Part shown: positions 33,219 to 41,021 of the stretch, in pieces
Layout: each line of letters begins with the position of its first letter
Numbering within the stretch: the first letter of the stretch is position 1
Source of the DNA: AC-32 sp963813435
Lineage (GTDB): Bacteria > Actinomycetota > Thermoleophilia > Gaiellales > Gaiellaceae
Length of the DNA: 64,000 nt
Direction: 5' to 3'
NCBI GenBank assembly: GCA_963813435.1
Contig: CAWEYY010000004.1
Location: 124,001-188,000 of the forward strand
Notes under the pieces: model-generated
What the model saw: the letters and a program-made list of their open reading frames with translations, nothing else
Database searches by the model: none
Told to the model about the DNA's origin: nothing
Made by a program: the position numbers and the translations under genes

Positions 33219-34279
33219 TGCGCGTCGCCCTCGTCGACCCGCTCGCCTACACGCCGCCATACGACCACGCGCTCGCCTCGTCTCTGGCAAAGCTCGGCCA
33301 TTCGGTCACGTTTCTCACCTCGCGCTTCCCCCACGGCGAGGCGCCCGAGCCTGAGGGCTACGAGCGCGAGGAGCTTTTCGCCCCTGTCTCCACGCGGCTC
33401 TTCCGCCGCTCCCGCCTGCGGATCCCGGCCAAAGGGCTCGAGTACGGGCCAAGCGCGGCCCGCCTCGTCCGACGGGTCGAGCGGCTCGACCCGGACGTCG
33501 TCCACGTCCAGTGGCTGCCGCGGCCGGAGCTCGACCTGCGCTGGCTGCGGCGGATCTCCGTCGGCCGGCCGGTCGTGCTGACCGCGCACGACGTCCTTCC
33601 GCGCCGGGCACGTGCCGCGCGCGTCTGGCCGGAGGTGCTCGAGGCCGCCGAGCGCGTCGTCGTCCACTCGAACCGCGCCGTCGAGCAGCTCGTCGAGCTC
33701 GGACTGGGCCGCGAGCGGATCGCACGCATCCCGCACCCGGTCTTCGAAGGCCAGCCGATCCCGCCCGCCGAGGGCCGCACGCTCCTCTTCTTCGGTCTGA
33801 TCCGCGACTACAAGGGGCTCGACGTCCTCCTGCGCGCGCTGCCGGAGATTCCGGACGCGCGGCTCGTCGTGGCCGGCGATCCGCTCGATCCCGTACCGCA
33901 GAGCAGCGACGCGAACGTCGATTGGCGGCTGCGCTTCATCGAGGAGACCGAGATCCCGTCGCTGATGGCCGAAGCCAGCGTCGTCGTGCTCCCCTATCGG
34001 CGTCTCGACTCGTCCGGGGTGCTCGCGACCGCGATCGGATACCGTCGGCCCGTGGTCGTGACCGACGTGGGCTCGCTCGGGGAGATCGTGCGCGAGTTCG
34101 GCGCGGGCGAGGTCGTGCCCGTCGACGACTCCCGGGCGCTGGCCGAGGCGTGCACGCGGCTGCTCGAGCCCAAGGCCCTCGCTGCCGCGGCAAAAGGGGC
34201 CGAGCGCGCTGCCAAGGAGCTGACATGGGAGAAGGCCGCAGCCGCGCACGACAGCCTCTACCGGGCGGTCAGAAGGTGA
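33218..34279 (+). CDS. Glycosyltransferase, GT4 family
   Basis: A 353-residue GT-B enzyme. N-terminal MRVALVDPLAYTPPYDHALA, then DVVHVQWLPRPELDLRWL and VVLTAHDVLPRRARA in the acceptor domain. TLLFFGLIRDYKGLDVLLRA gives the donor-site loop, and VVLPYRRLDSSGVLATAIG corresponds to the terminal nucleotide-sugar region. TGATG junction with the ATP-grasp gene and GTGA overlap with the sugar-phosphate transferase downstream make a tight operon: ligase, transferase, initiating transferase, FemAB-like protein. Confidence 0.88.
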   Translation: MRVALVDPLAYTPPYDHALASSLAKLGHSVTFLTSRFPHGEAPEPEGYEREELFAPVSTRLFRRSRLRIPAKGLEYGPSAARLVRRVERLDPDVVHVQWLPRPELDLRWLRRISVGRPVVLTAHDVLPRRARAARVWPEVLEAAERVVVHSNRAVEQLVELGLGRERIARIPHPVFEGQPIPPAEGRTLLFFGLIRDYKGLDVLLRALPEIPDARLVVAGDPLDPVPQSSDANVDWRLRFIEETEIPSLMAEASVVVLPYRRLDSSGVLATAIGYRRPVVVTDVGSLGEIVREFGAGEVVPVDDSRALAEACTRLLEPKALAAAAKGAERAAKELTWEKAAAAHDSLYRAVRR

Positions 34280-34911
34280 GCCGGCTCGTCAAGTGGATCG
34301 GGGACCGGATCGCGGCTGTGGTGCTGCTCGTCCTGCTCTCGCCGCTGCTGGCGGTCATCGCCGTCTGGATCCTCGTCGACGGCGGCCGGCCCGCCGTGCT
34401 CGCCCAGGCGCGCGCGGGCAAGGAGGGCGTGACGTTCCGGATGCTCAAGTTCCGCACGATGGTCCAGGACGCGCTCGAGCGCGCCTCGGAGGTGACCGAC
34501 GACCCGTTCGGCGTCGTCGAGAACGACCCGCGCGTGACGCGTCCCGGCCGCTTCCTCCGCCGTACCGGGCTCGACGAGCTGCCGCAGCTCTGGAACGTCC
34601 TCCGCGGCCAGATGAGCCTCGTCGGCCCGCGACCCGACCTCGTCGAGCAGGCGGCGCACTACAGCGAGCACGACCGACGCCGGCTGGCGGTCCTGCCCGG
34701 GATCACCGGCTGGTCGCAGGTGAGCGGCCGCGAGTCGATCGGCTGGCCCGAGCGGATCGAGCAGGACATCTGGTACATCGACCACTGGTCGCTGCGGCTC
34801 GACCTGAAGATCGTCTTCAGGACGTTCGCGGAGATCGGCCGCAGCGGCGAGCAGCCGGTCGAGGACACGACGAACATCGAGCGCGCCCGGGAGAAGGCCG
34901 GGTCGCGCTGA
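34276..34911 (+). CDS. Initiating sugar-phosphate transferase (short PGT, PglC/WcaJ catalytic domain)
   Basis: A 211-residue monotopic phosphoglycosyl transferase. One hydrophobic segment (residues 11-35), then FRMLKFRTM, GLDELPQLWNVLRGQMSLVG and LPGITGWSQVSGR, the three hallmark motifs; the DE pair in LDELP is catalytic. It moves a sugar-1-phosphate from a UDP-sugar to undecaprenyl phosphate, starting the repeat unit. It lacks the N-terminal transmembrane module of the longer enzyme at 53999. GTG 34276 overlaps the previous stop. The following gene appears to start at CTG with the same 4-bp overlap geometry. Confidence 0.92.
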   Translation: MSRLVKWIGDRIAAVVLLVLLSPLLAVIAVWILVDGGRPAVLAQARAGKEGVTFRMLKFRTMVQDALERASEVTDDPFGVVENDPRVTRPGRFLRRTGLDELPQLWNVLRGQMSLVGPRPDLVEQAAHYSEHDRRRLAVLPGITGWSQVSGRESIGWPERIEQDIWYIDHWSLRLDLKIVFRTFAEIGRSGEQPVEDTTNIERAREKAGSR

Positions 34912-35845
34912 CGGAGGTCGATCCGGCGGACTGGAACGGGCTCCTCGCGGAGCTCGGCTGCGACGACGTCTACCTGCGGCGCGAGTACGTCGAGACCGCG
35001 GCTGTGCTCGATCCGGGGCGCCGGCATTCCTCCACGCCGAGGGCACGGTCTTCCCGTGCATCGTCCGCGAGTGGGGCGACGCGCGCGACGTGACCGGGCC
35101 GTACGGCTTCGGCGGGCCGGTCGGCGAGGCGGCCTTCTACGACGCGTACGAGGCCTGGTGCCGCGAGCAAGGGGTCGTCACGACGTTCACGTGGTTCCAC
35201 CCGCGCTTCGCGAACCACCGCTACACGCGCTTCCATGTCGAGCCACGCGGCGGCACGGTGGCGTGGCGGCTCGACGAGGGCGATCTCTTCGAGCGGCTGC
35301 ACCGCCACCACCGGCGTGCGGCGCGCAAGGCGGAGGCCTCCGGGATCGAGGTGCGCATCACGGTCGCGCCCAGCGACCTCGAGCCGTTCGCGCGCCTCTA
35401 CGAGCGGACGATGGCCGAAAAGGGCGCCGAGAGCTTCTACTACTTCCCGCCCGAGTACTGGCCCGCGCTCGCCGAGCGCCTCGGAGACGCGCTCGTGCTC
35501 TTCGAGGCGATCCAGGACGGCGAGCTCAGGGCCGCGCTGCTCGGCCTCGCGAGCTCACCCTGGCTCCACTACCACCTCGGAGCCTCCGAGCGGTCGGGCG
35601 GCGCGAACAACCTCCTCTTCCTCGAGGCCGCGCGCTGGGCGCGCCAGCAGGGGTTTACCCGGTTCCACCTCGGCGGCGGCGTCGGCGGCGCGGACGACTC
35701 GCTGCTGGAGTTCAAGCTCCGCTTCGACGAGGGCGGCCTGATCGAGTCGGCGGTCGGCAAGGCGATCCACGACGAGGCCGCCTACCGCGAGCTCGCCGGC
35801 GCGGGCTTCGACGGCTACTTCCCCGCCTACCGCGCGGCTAGGTGA
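34908..35845 (+). pseudogene. FemAB/GNAT-like aminoacyl-transferase family protein with frameshift
   Basis: Two frames combine to one protein of about 312 residues. Part 1 starts after CTG 34908 (TEVDPADWNGLLAELGCDDVYLRREYVE). Part 2 continues in another frame with FLHAEGTVFPCIVREWGD and runs to 35845. The break lies at about 35013-35025 (CCGGGGCGCCGG), and one missing base would join them. The C-terminal half has the FemAB/BioF2-like GNAT fold: RLHRHHRRAARKAEASGIEV, YERTMAEKGAESFYYFP and LLFLEAARWARQQGF. This family adds amino acids to peptidoglycan precursors or acts in exopolysaccharide modification. The start has no ATG, GTG or TTG, but CTGA overlaps the upstream stop. Sequencing error or real decay cannot be separated. 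Confidence 0.68.
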
Positions 35846-36209
35846 CCGCGAAGCACGCCGCGTAGGCAACCACGGCCGAGACGGCGAACCAGAGGGCCAC
35901 GACTGGCAGCGCGGCGTCTGTCACGGGAGCCGAGCCTCGTAGGCGACGGACGATCGCTCCCTCGGCGACCACCGCCAAGGCCGCGGGAACGGCGAGGAAG
36001 AGCGCGAGGCCCACTCGCGAGGGGCCTGCGCCGAACAGGGCCAGTCCGGCCAGCAGCCCGCCGCACAGGAGCAGCCACCAGCCTCCGGCGAGCGCAAGGA
36101 GGCCGAGCCCGGCCAAGCGCCGCCGCGCCTCGCGGTCGGCCGCCGTGCGGGCGGTCCACAGGATCGGCCGACGAAGCCGGACGATCCAGGTGAGAACGAC
36201 CATGGACAC
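35838..36209 (-). CDS. Small membrane protein of unknown function
   Basis: A 123-residue protein with three or four hydrophobic segments (about residues 34-60, 66-84, 100-120) after a basic N-terminus rich in arginine. I do not recognise the family. GTG 36209 has a TATCCT -10 six bases upstream on the minus strand, supporting this start over ATG 36203. It is convergent with, and overlaps by 8 bp, the FemAB-like gene. It is divergent from the GT2 gene at 36255. Confidence 0.65.
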   Translation of the reverse strand: MSMVVLTWIVRLRRPILWTARTAADREARRRLAGLGLLALAGGWWLLLCGGLLAGLALFGAGPSRVGLALFLAVPAALAVVAEGAIVRRLRGSAPVTDAALPVVALWFAVSAVVAYAACFAVT

Positions 36210-36215
36210 GCCGCG

Positions 36216-36248
36216 AGGATAGCCAGAGGTAGATGCCTCGGGTACGGT
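36216..36248. promoter_or_regulatory. Divergent leaderless promoters
   Basis: Minus strand TATCCT (plus 36216-36221) lies 6 nt from GTG 36209. Plus strand TACGGT at 36243-36248 lies 6 nt from GTG 36255. No ribosome-binding sites are present. Confidence 0.5.
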
Positions 36249-36254
36249 GCGCGC

Positions 36255-37367
36255 GTGATTCTCAAGGGTCTCTTCTGGGTCAGCCTAGGCGGGCTCGCGT
36301 GGACGCACGTCGGCTATCCGCTGGCGGCCGCAGGCCTGCGCCGGCTGCGCGGCCAGGAGGTCGCAAAGGACGAGATCACGCCGAGCGTGACGCTGATCGT
36401 CCCGGCCCACGACGAGGAGGACGTCATCGGTCGGCGGGTCGAGAACCTGCTCGGGCTCGACTACCCCGAGGACCAGCTCGAGCTCGTAGTCGCCTCGGAC
36501 GGCTCAACCGACCGCACCAACGAGATCGTCGCGTCGTTCGACGGCCGCGTCCGGCTGCTCGACTGCGAACGCGGCGGCAAGCTGCCGTCGATGAACCGCG
36601 CCGTGCGCGAGACCGAGAGCGACGTCGTGGCGTTCGGCGACGCAAACACGACCTGGGCCCCGGACGCCCTGCGCAAGCTCGTTCGCAGCTTCGCCGACCC
36701 GGACGTCGCCTACGTCTGCGGCCAGGTCCGCTTCGAGCGAGAGGACGGCACGAACAAGGAGGGCCTCTACTGGCGCTACGAGATGTGGCTGCGGGAGAGC
36801 GAGTCCGGGCTCGGGTCGATCACCGGCGGCAACGGCGCGATCTATGCAGTCCGCCGCTCGGACTACGTCGAGTGGCCCTTCGGGCACGACCTCGGCTTCC
36901 CGGCCCTGATGGTGCAGCGCGGCCGCCGCGCGGTCTACGAGCCGGAGGCGCTGGCGTTCGAGAAGCCGTCGCGCGACATCGAGGACGAGTACCGGCGCAA
37001 GGTGCGGATGCTGCCGTGGTCGTGGCGCCACCTGTTCGAGGCCGGCAGCCTGCGCGGTGTGCCGCCGGTCTACCTCTGGGAGCTGCTCTCGCACCGCGTG
37101 CTGCGCTACGCGAGCGGCTTCCTGCACGTGACGCTGCTCGCGACGAGCATCGCGCTCGTGGGGGAGGGGCTCGTCTACCAGGCTGTCCTCGCCGCGCAGG
37201 CGGCGTGGCTGGCGCTCGCCGCCGCCGGGAGGCTGCGCCTGAGGGTCCCGGGAGCGGGGATCGCCTACTACTACCTGCTGATGAGCTGGGCCACGGTAGT
37301 GGCTCTCGGCCGCTATCTGCGCGAGGGCGCCCCGCTGATGTGGGAAAAGGCCGAAGGAACTCGCTAG
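36255..37367 (+). CDS. Membrane GT2 glycosyltransferase (cellulose-synthase/hyaluronan-type)
   Basis: A 370-residue processive-type GT2. One N-terminal hydrophobic segment, then SVTLIVPAHDEEDVIGRRV, VVASDGSTDRTNEIV, the GDANTTW donor acid motif (DxN) and ITGGNGAIYAVRRSDY near residue 195. KVRMLPWSWRHLFEAG follows, and two or three C-terminal helices. Proteins of this type make or extend beta-linked polysaccharides at the membrane. The RKVRMLPWSW region occupies the place of the Q/RxxRW motif in processive enzymes, with a changed pattern. GTG 36255 is leaderless. Repeat copy D follows its stop by 13 bp. Confidence 0.88.
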   Translation: MILKGLFWVSLGGLAWTHVGYPLAAAGLRRLRGQEVAKDEITPSVTLIVPAHDEEDVIGRRVENLLGLDYPEDQLELVVASDGSTDRTNEIVASFDGRVRLLDCERGGKLPSMNRAVRETESDVVAFGDANTTWAPDALRKLVRSFADPDVAYVCGQVRFEREDGTNKEGLYWRYEMWLRESESGLGSITGGNGAIYAVRRSDYVEWPFGHDLGFPALMVQRGRRAVYEPEALAFEKPSRDIEDEYRRKVRMLPWSWRHLFEAGSLRGVPPVYLWELLSHRVLRYASGFLHVTLLATSIALVGEGLVYQAVLAAQAAWLALAAAGRLRLRVPGAGIAYYYLLMSWATVVALGRYLREGAPLMWEKAEGTR

Positions 37368-37380
37368 CCATCCTCGCCGA

Positions 37381-37455
37381 GGCACCGCTTGCGGTGCCGC
37401 TTTCAGGACGATGGGCTCAGCCCGTCGGCCGTCTGAAATGACCGGCCGAGCCGAT
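37381..37455 (+). repeat. Double-hairpin dispersed repeat, copy D
   Basis: First hairpin GGCACCGC TT GCGGTGCC at 37381-37398, differing from copy C by a compensatory A-T for G-C pair. TCAG follows, then the second hairpin GACGATGGGC TCA GCCCGTCGGC, CGTCTGA and AATGACCGGCCGA. It is followed 30 bp later by the -10 of the beta-propeller gene. Confidence 0.85.
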
Positions 37456-37484
37456 GGAGTCAGCGAGTTGGCCGCAGGGACGTC

Positions 37485-37490
37485 TAGCCT
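37485..37490 (+). promoter_or_regulatory. -10 element for the 37500 lipoprotein gene (leaderless)
   Basis: TAGCCT ends 9 nt before GTG 37500. No ribosome-binding site. Confidence 0.45.
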
Positions 37491-37499
37491 GCTGTAGTC

Positions 37500-38903
37500 G
37501 TGCGCCGCCTGGGGGTCAGAGCGTTGCTGATGTTGCCGCTGCTCGTTCTCGTGGCCGCCTGCGGCACCGGCAAGAAGGCCGACCCGCCGACGACCTCGGT
37601 TGCGCCGGCCGCGCTACGCCCGCCGAAGGTCCCGAAGCCTTCATACGTGCGCGTGTTCGTCTTCGACGGAGACCTCGGCACGCCGGTCCGCGGGGCCGTC
37701 GTCCGCGTCCTCGGCCGCCCCGGGCTGACGAACCGCATCGGCCGCGCGCGGATCCTGCTCCCGCACCGCGGGCGTCTGCTGGTGACCGTCTCCAAGCCCG
37801 GGTACGACTCGTACAGCCAACGGCTCAACTTCGTCAACCGCCCACTCCACGGCGTGCGCGTCTACCAGCAGAAGCTGCAGTGGACGATGTACGGCGCCAC
37901 CCCGCAGCGCACTCAGGCGCATCCGTACATCCGCGTCCGCCCGCCGTTCAAGACGATCTGGAGCCGCGCGACCGGCGCGCTGCTCGAGTTCCCGGCCGTC
38001 GTCGACGACGGGGTCGCCTTCGTCACGAACTACAAGGGCAGCGTCCGCGCCTACCTGATGAAGAACGGCGCGACCGTCTGGCGGCGTGACATCGGCGGGA
38101 TGATGGCCGCCTCGCCCGCGGTCTACGGCGACCAGGTGGTCGTGCACGGGATGAACGGCTCCGTGTGGGTGCTGAACCGCCACAACGGGCGCGTGCTCTG
38201 GCACTACGCGGTCGGCTCGCCGATCGAGTCCTCTCCGCTCGTGGTGAACGGTGTCGACTACTTCGGCGACTGGGGCGGCACGGTCACCGCGCTCGACCTG
38301 CGGACGCACAGGGCGCGCTGGACGTACCACTCGGGCAACAAGATCACGTCGAGCGCGTCCTACGCGAACGGCACGGTCTTCATCGGCGACTACGGCGGCC
38401 GCCTCCTCGCGCTCGCGGCGGGCAACGGCGGGCTGCGCTGGTCGGGCAGCGTCAACGGCCGGATCTACGGGACGCCTGCGGTGGCGAACGGCCGCGTGTT
38501 CGCCTCGTCGTCGACGGGCGGCTCGCTGACCGCATTCTCGACGAGCGGCGCGCGGCTGTGGTCGCTCGGCACGGGCTCGTACGTCTACGCGTCGCCCGCA
38601 GCCTGGAACGGGCGCGTCTACATCGGCTCCTACAACGGCGTCTACTACTGCCTCTCCGCGAAGACGGGCGCCGCGCTCTGGCACTTCTCGACGGCGGGCG
38701 CGATCGCGGGCGCCTCGACGATCGTCGACGGGGTCGCGTACTTCAGCAACAGGCAGCACCGGATCTACGGCGTGAGCGCGCTGACCGGCAGGCAGGTGTT
38801 CCGCTTCGGCGACGGGGCGTTCGTGCCCGTCTCCGGGAACGGGCGACGGCTCCTCCTGCACGGGTTCTCGCGGCTCTACGCGGTCGAGCCCCGGCACCGA
38901 TGA
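37500..38903 (+). CDS. PQQ-type beta-propeller lipoprotein with carboxypeptidase-regulatory-like domain
   Basis: A 467-residue lipoprotein with lipobox ending at Cys21 (LVLVAAC). Residues about 48-110 look like a carboxypeptidase regulatory-like beta-sandwich (GTPVRGAVVRVLGRPG; LLVTVSKPGYDSYSQ). Residues about 125-465 form a beta-propeller of PQQ/YncE-type repeats: the unit 'DGxVxVLNxxNGxxLW' recurs about seven times (for example GSVWVLNRHNGRVLWHYAVG). No enzyme motif is visible, so it likely scaffolds or binds at the cell surface, comparable in build to BamB. The stop overlaps the paralogous propeller gene (ATGA). GTG 37500 is leaderless. Confidence 0.82.
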   Translation: MRRLGVRALLMLPLLVLVAACGTGKKADPPTTSVAPAALRPPKVPKPSYVRVFVFDGDLGTPVRGAVVRVLGRPGLTNRIGRARILLPHRGRLLVTVSKPGYDSYSQRLNFVNRPLHGVRVYQQKLQWTMYGATPQRTQAHPYIRVRPPFKTIWSRATGALLEFPAVVDDGVAFVTNYKGSVRAYLMKNGATVWRRDIGGMMAASPAVYGDQVVVHGMNGSVWVLNRHNGRVLWHYAVGSPIESSPLVVNGVDYFGDWGGTVTALDLRTHRARWTYHSGNKITSSASYANGTVFIGDYGGRLLALAAGNGGLRWSGSVNGRIYGTPAVANGRVFASSSTGGSLTAFSTSGARLWSLGTGSYVYASPAAWNGRVYIGSYNGVYYCLSAKTGAALWHFSTAGAIAGASTIVDGVAYFSNRQHRIYGVSALTGRQVFRFGDGAFVPVSGNGRRLLLHGFSRLYAVEPRHR

Positions 38904-40156
38904 AGAAGATCGTGCTCGTGGGCGGGGCGGCCCTCGTGCTCGTCGCCGCCGGCCTGGTCTCGTACGGCCTCTACCGCAAGCACGAGGGGCGCGATGTGCG
39001 CGGCTCGTCGACCGTCGAGTTCGTCACGACGCAGAAGGCGAAGCCCAAGCCGCCGCCCGTCAACAGGTTCGTGTGGCCGATGTACCGCTTCGACCCGTCG
39101 CGGGAGGCTGCGCCCGAGGGGATCCCGGCGACGATCAAGCCTCCGTACCGGCCACACTGGTACTTCGGCGCGCGCTCGCTGGTCGAGTTTCCGCCCGTCG
39201 CCGCGTACGGCCACCTCTACGTCGCGAACGCGAGGGGGACGATCTTCGCGCTGAACACCGAGCTCCGGGGGGTGACGTGGAGGCTCCGGACGGTCCGCTG
39301 CACGGCCGCAACCCCGGCGGTCGTGGCGCACACGGTGTTCATGTCCTTCCTGAACAAGCCGCCCTGCAACGCCACGCGCTCCGGGCTGACCGGAGAGGTG
39401 ATTGCTCTCGACGCCGACACGGGGAAGGTGCGCTGGCGCGTGGCGATGGGCCCGACGGAATCGTCGCCGCTCGTCGTCGGCAACCTGGTCTACGTCGGCG
39501 ACTGGCGCGGCCGCGTCTACGCGCTGAGCACGCGCACGGGCCGCACGGTGTGGTCGTATCAGACCGGCGACAAGGTCAAGGACGGGATGGCCTACGCGGG
39601 CGGGCGCGTCTTCTTCGGCTCCTACGACCACCACGTCTACGCGCTGAACGCCCACACCGGGCGGCTGGTCTGGAAGGCCTCCGCCCAGGAGCGGCTCGGT
39701 GCGCGCGGCACCTTCTACTCGACCCCCGCGGTCGCGTACGGCCGCGTCTACATCGGTGCGACCGACCGCAAGGTCTACTCGTTCGGCGCAACCAGCGGGA
39801 AGCTGCGCTGGTCGCACGGGACCGGGGGCTACGTGTATGCGTCGCCCGCGGTCTGGAACGAGCGCGTGCTCGTCGGCTCGTACGACGGCACGTTCTACTG
39901 CTTCGACGCCGCCACCGGCGACGTCTGCTGGAGCTTCAAGGCGAACGGCCCGATCTCGGGCTCCGCGGTCGTGATCAACGGCGTCGTCTACTTCTCGACG
40001 TTCAAGAACCGCACCTACGCGCTCGACGCCCGCACGGGAAAGCCGCTCTGGTTCTTCCGCCGCGGGAAGTACGCCGGCGTCGTCACCGACGGCAAGCAGC
40101 TCTTCCTCGTGGGCTACGGGCGCGTCTACGCAATGCTCCTGAAGGGTCGCAGGTAG
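38900..40156 (+). CDS. Membrane-anchored PQQ-type beta-propeller protein
   Basis: A 418-residue paralogue of the preceding protein. A single N-terminal anchor (residues 4-25, no lipobox) is followed by a linker and a propeller of similar repeats (GEVIALDADTGKVRWRVA; GRVYALSTRTGRTVWSYQTG). Three cysteines occur in the VRCTAATPA and PPCNATRSG insertions. The two genes overlap by ATGA and probably arose by tandem duplication. They lie between a polysaccharide synthase and a Wzz-like gene, so a role in polymer export or surface assembly is plausible. Confidence 0.82.
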   Translation: MKKIVLVGGAALVLVAAGLVSYGLYRKHEGRDVRGSSTVEFVTTQKAKPKPPPVNRFVWPMYRFDPSREAAPEGIPATIKPPYRPHWYFGARSLVEFPPVAAYGHLYVANARGTIFALNTELRGVTWRLRTVRCTAATPAVVAHTVFMSFLNKPPCNATRSGLTGEVIALDADTGKVRWRVAMGPTESSPLVVGNLVYVGDWRGRVYALSTRTGRTVWSYQTGDKVKDGMAYAGGRVFFGSYDHHVYALNAHTGRLVWKASAQERLGARGTFYSTPAVAYGRVYIGATDRKVYSFGATSGKLRWSHGTGGYVYASPAVWNERVLVGSYDGTFYCFDAATGDVCWSFKANGPISGSAVVINGVVYFSTFKNRTYALDARTGKPLWFFRRGKYAGVVTDGKQLFLVGYGRVYAMLLKGRR

Positions 40157-40159
40157 AGT
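40154..40159 (+). promoter_or_regulatory. -10 element for the Wzz-like gene (leaderless)
   Basis: TAGAGT, formed partly by the stop codon of the propeller gene, ends 10 nt before ATG 40170. No ribosome-binding site is visible. Confidence 0.45.
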
Positions 40160-40169
40160 CGCGCCCGCG

Positions 40170-41012
40170 ATGACGACCTCGACCGAACCGCGCGCGGCCG
40201 GGCACGAGGCTACGGATCCCGACGCCGAGCGGGAGGTCGACCTCCACCGCCACTGGAATGCGCTTCTCCTGCGCTGGTGGCTTCCGGCCGCAGGCCTGGT
40301 CGGCGGGATCGTGGTCGGGCTGCTCGTCTCGATCGGCGGCAGCCAGGTGTACACGGCCAAGTCGACCGTCTACCTCGGACAGCCGCTGTCGCCGACGGGC
40401 TCGGTGCAGCTCCAGAGCGACGCGACGAACCCGTCGACGGTCGGTCAGATCATCCACAGCGAAGAGGCTCTTCGCGAGGCGGCCCGTCAGGCAGGCATGC
40501 CGGTCGGAAAGCTGCGCGGCCACGTCACCTCGCGCGCGGTGTCCGGCGCCCTGACGAGGCTCGGCCAGTCGCCGCTCGTCCTGATCACGGTCACCGGGGG
40601 CGCGCCGCGCCAGACGCAGGTCGCCACGAACAGGCTCGCCCAGATCGTGATCGCCCGGACGTCCACGTACGTCGATCAGCTGAGTGCCAGCCTCAACGCC
40701 CAGATCGCCAGCTACACGCGGTCGCTGGCGGCCATCGACCGGGCGTCGAGCGGTCTCTCGTCGACCGATCGGCTGATCGCCTCGATCCAGCGCGCCCAGA
40801 TCGTCGACCAGCTGACCACGGCCAAGCAGCAGCTCGCGGTGACCCAGGCTGTGATGAAGGGCAAGCAGGAGACGTTCGCCGTCGCGACCAAGACGACCGC
40901 GCGCAGCCGACGGAACACCGTGGTCGTCGCGGCGCTGATCGGGCTCCTGCTGGGCATCTTCGCCGCGCTCCTCTGGGAGCCGGCCGCCCGGGTCGTCCGC
41001 CGCACCGCATAG
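40170..41012 (+). CDS. Wzz/chain-length-determinant family protein
   Basis: A 280-residue polysaccharide co-polymerase-like protein. The cytoplasmic N-terminus leads to a first helix at about 36-56. The periplasmic part starts YTAKSTVYLGQPLSPTG, typical of the Wzz N-terminal domain, and continues with a coiled region (about 165-240: LNAQIASYTRSLAAIDRA, LTTAKQQLAVTQAV). A second helix is at about 248-268. No C-terminal tyrosine-kinase domain is present. It would set polymer chain length together with the Wzy-type proteins. ATG 40170 follows a -10 at leaderless spacing. Confidence 0.85.
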   Translation: MTTSTEPRAAGHEATDPDAEREVDLHRHWNALLLRWWLPAAGLVGGIVVGLLVSIGGSQVYTAKSTVYLGQPLSPTGSVQLQSDATNPSTVGQIIHSEEALREAARQAGMPVGKLRGHVTSRAVSGALTRLGQSPLVLITVTGGAPRQTQVATNRLAQIVIARTSTYVDQLSASLNAQIASYTRSLAAIDRASSGLSSTDRLIASIQRAQIVDQLTTAKQQLAVTQAVMKGKQETFAVATKTTARSRRNTVVVAALIGLLLGIFAALLWEPAARVVRRTA

Positions 41013-41015
41013 CCT
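41010..41015 (+). promoter_or_regulatory. -10 element for the 41022 glycosyltransferase (leaderless)
   Basis: TAGCCT overlaps the Wzz-like stop codon and ends 6 nt before GTG 41022. Confidence 0.45.
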
Positions 41016-41021
41016 CGGGGA

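Noticed and set aside
1612..37455. Repeat copies as transcription terminators.
   Set aside because: Hairpins are strong but lack a T-tract, and the conserved sequence extends well beyond the stems.
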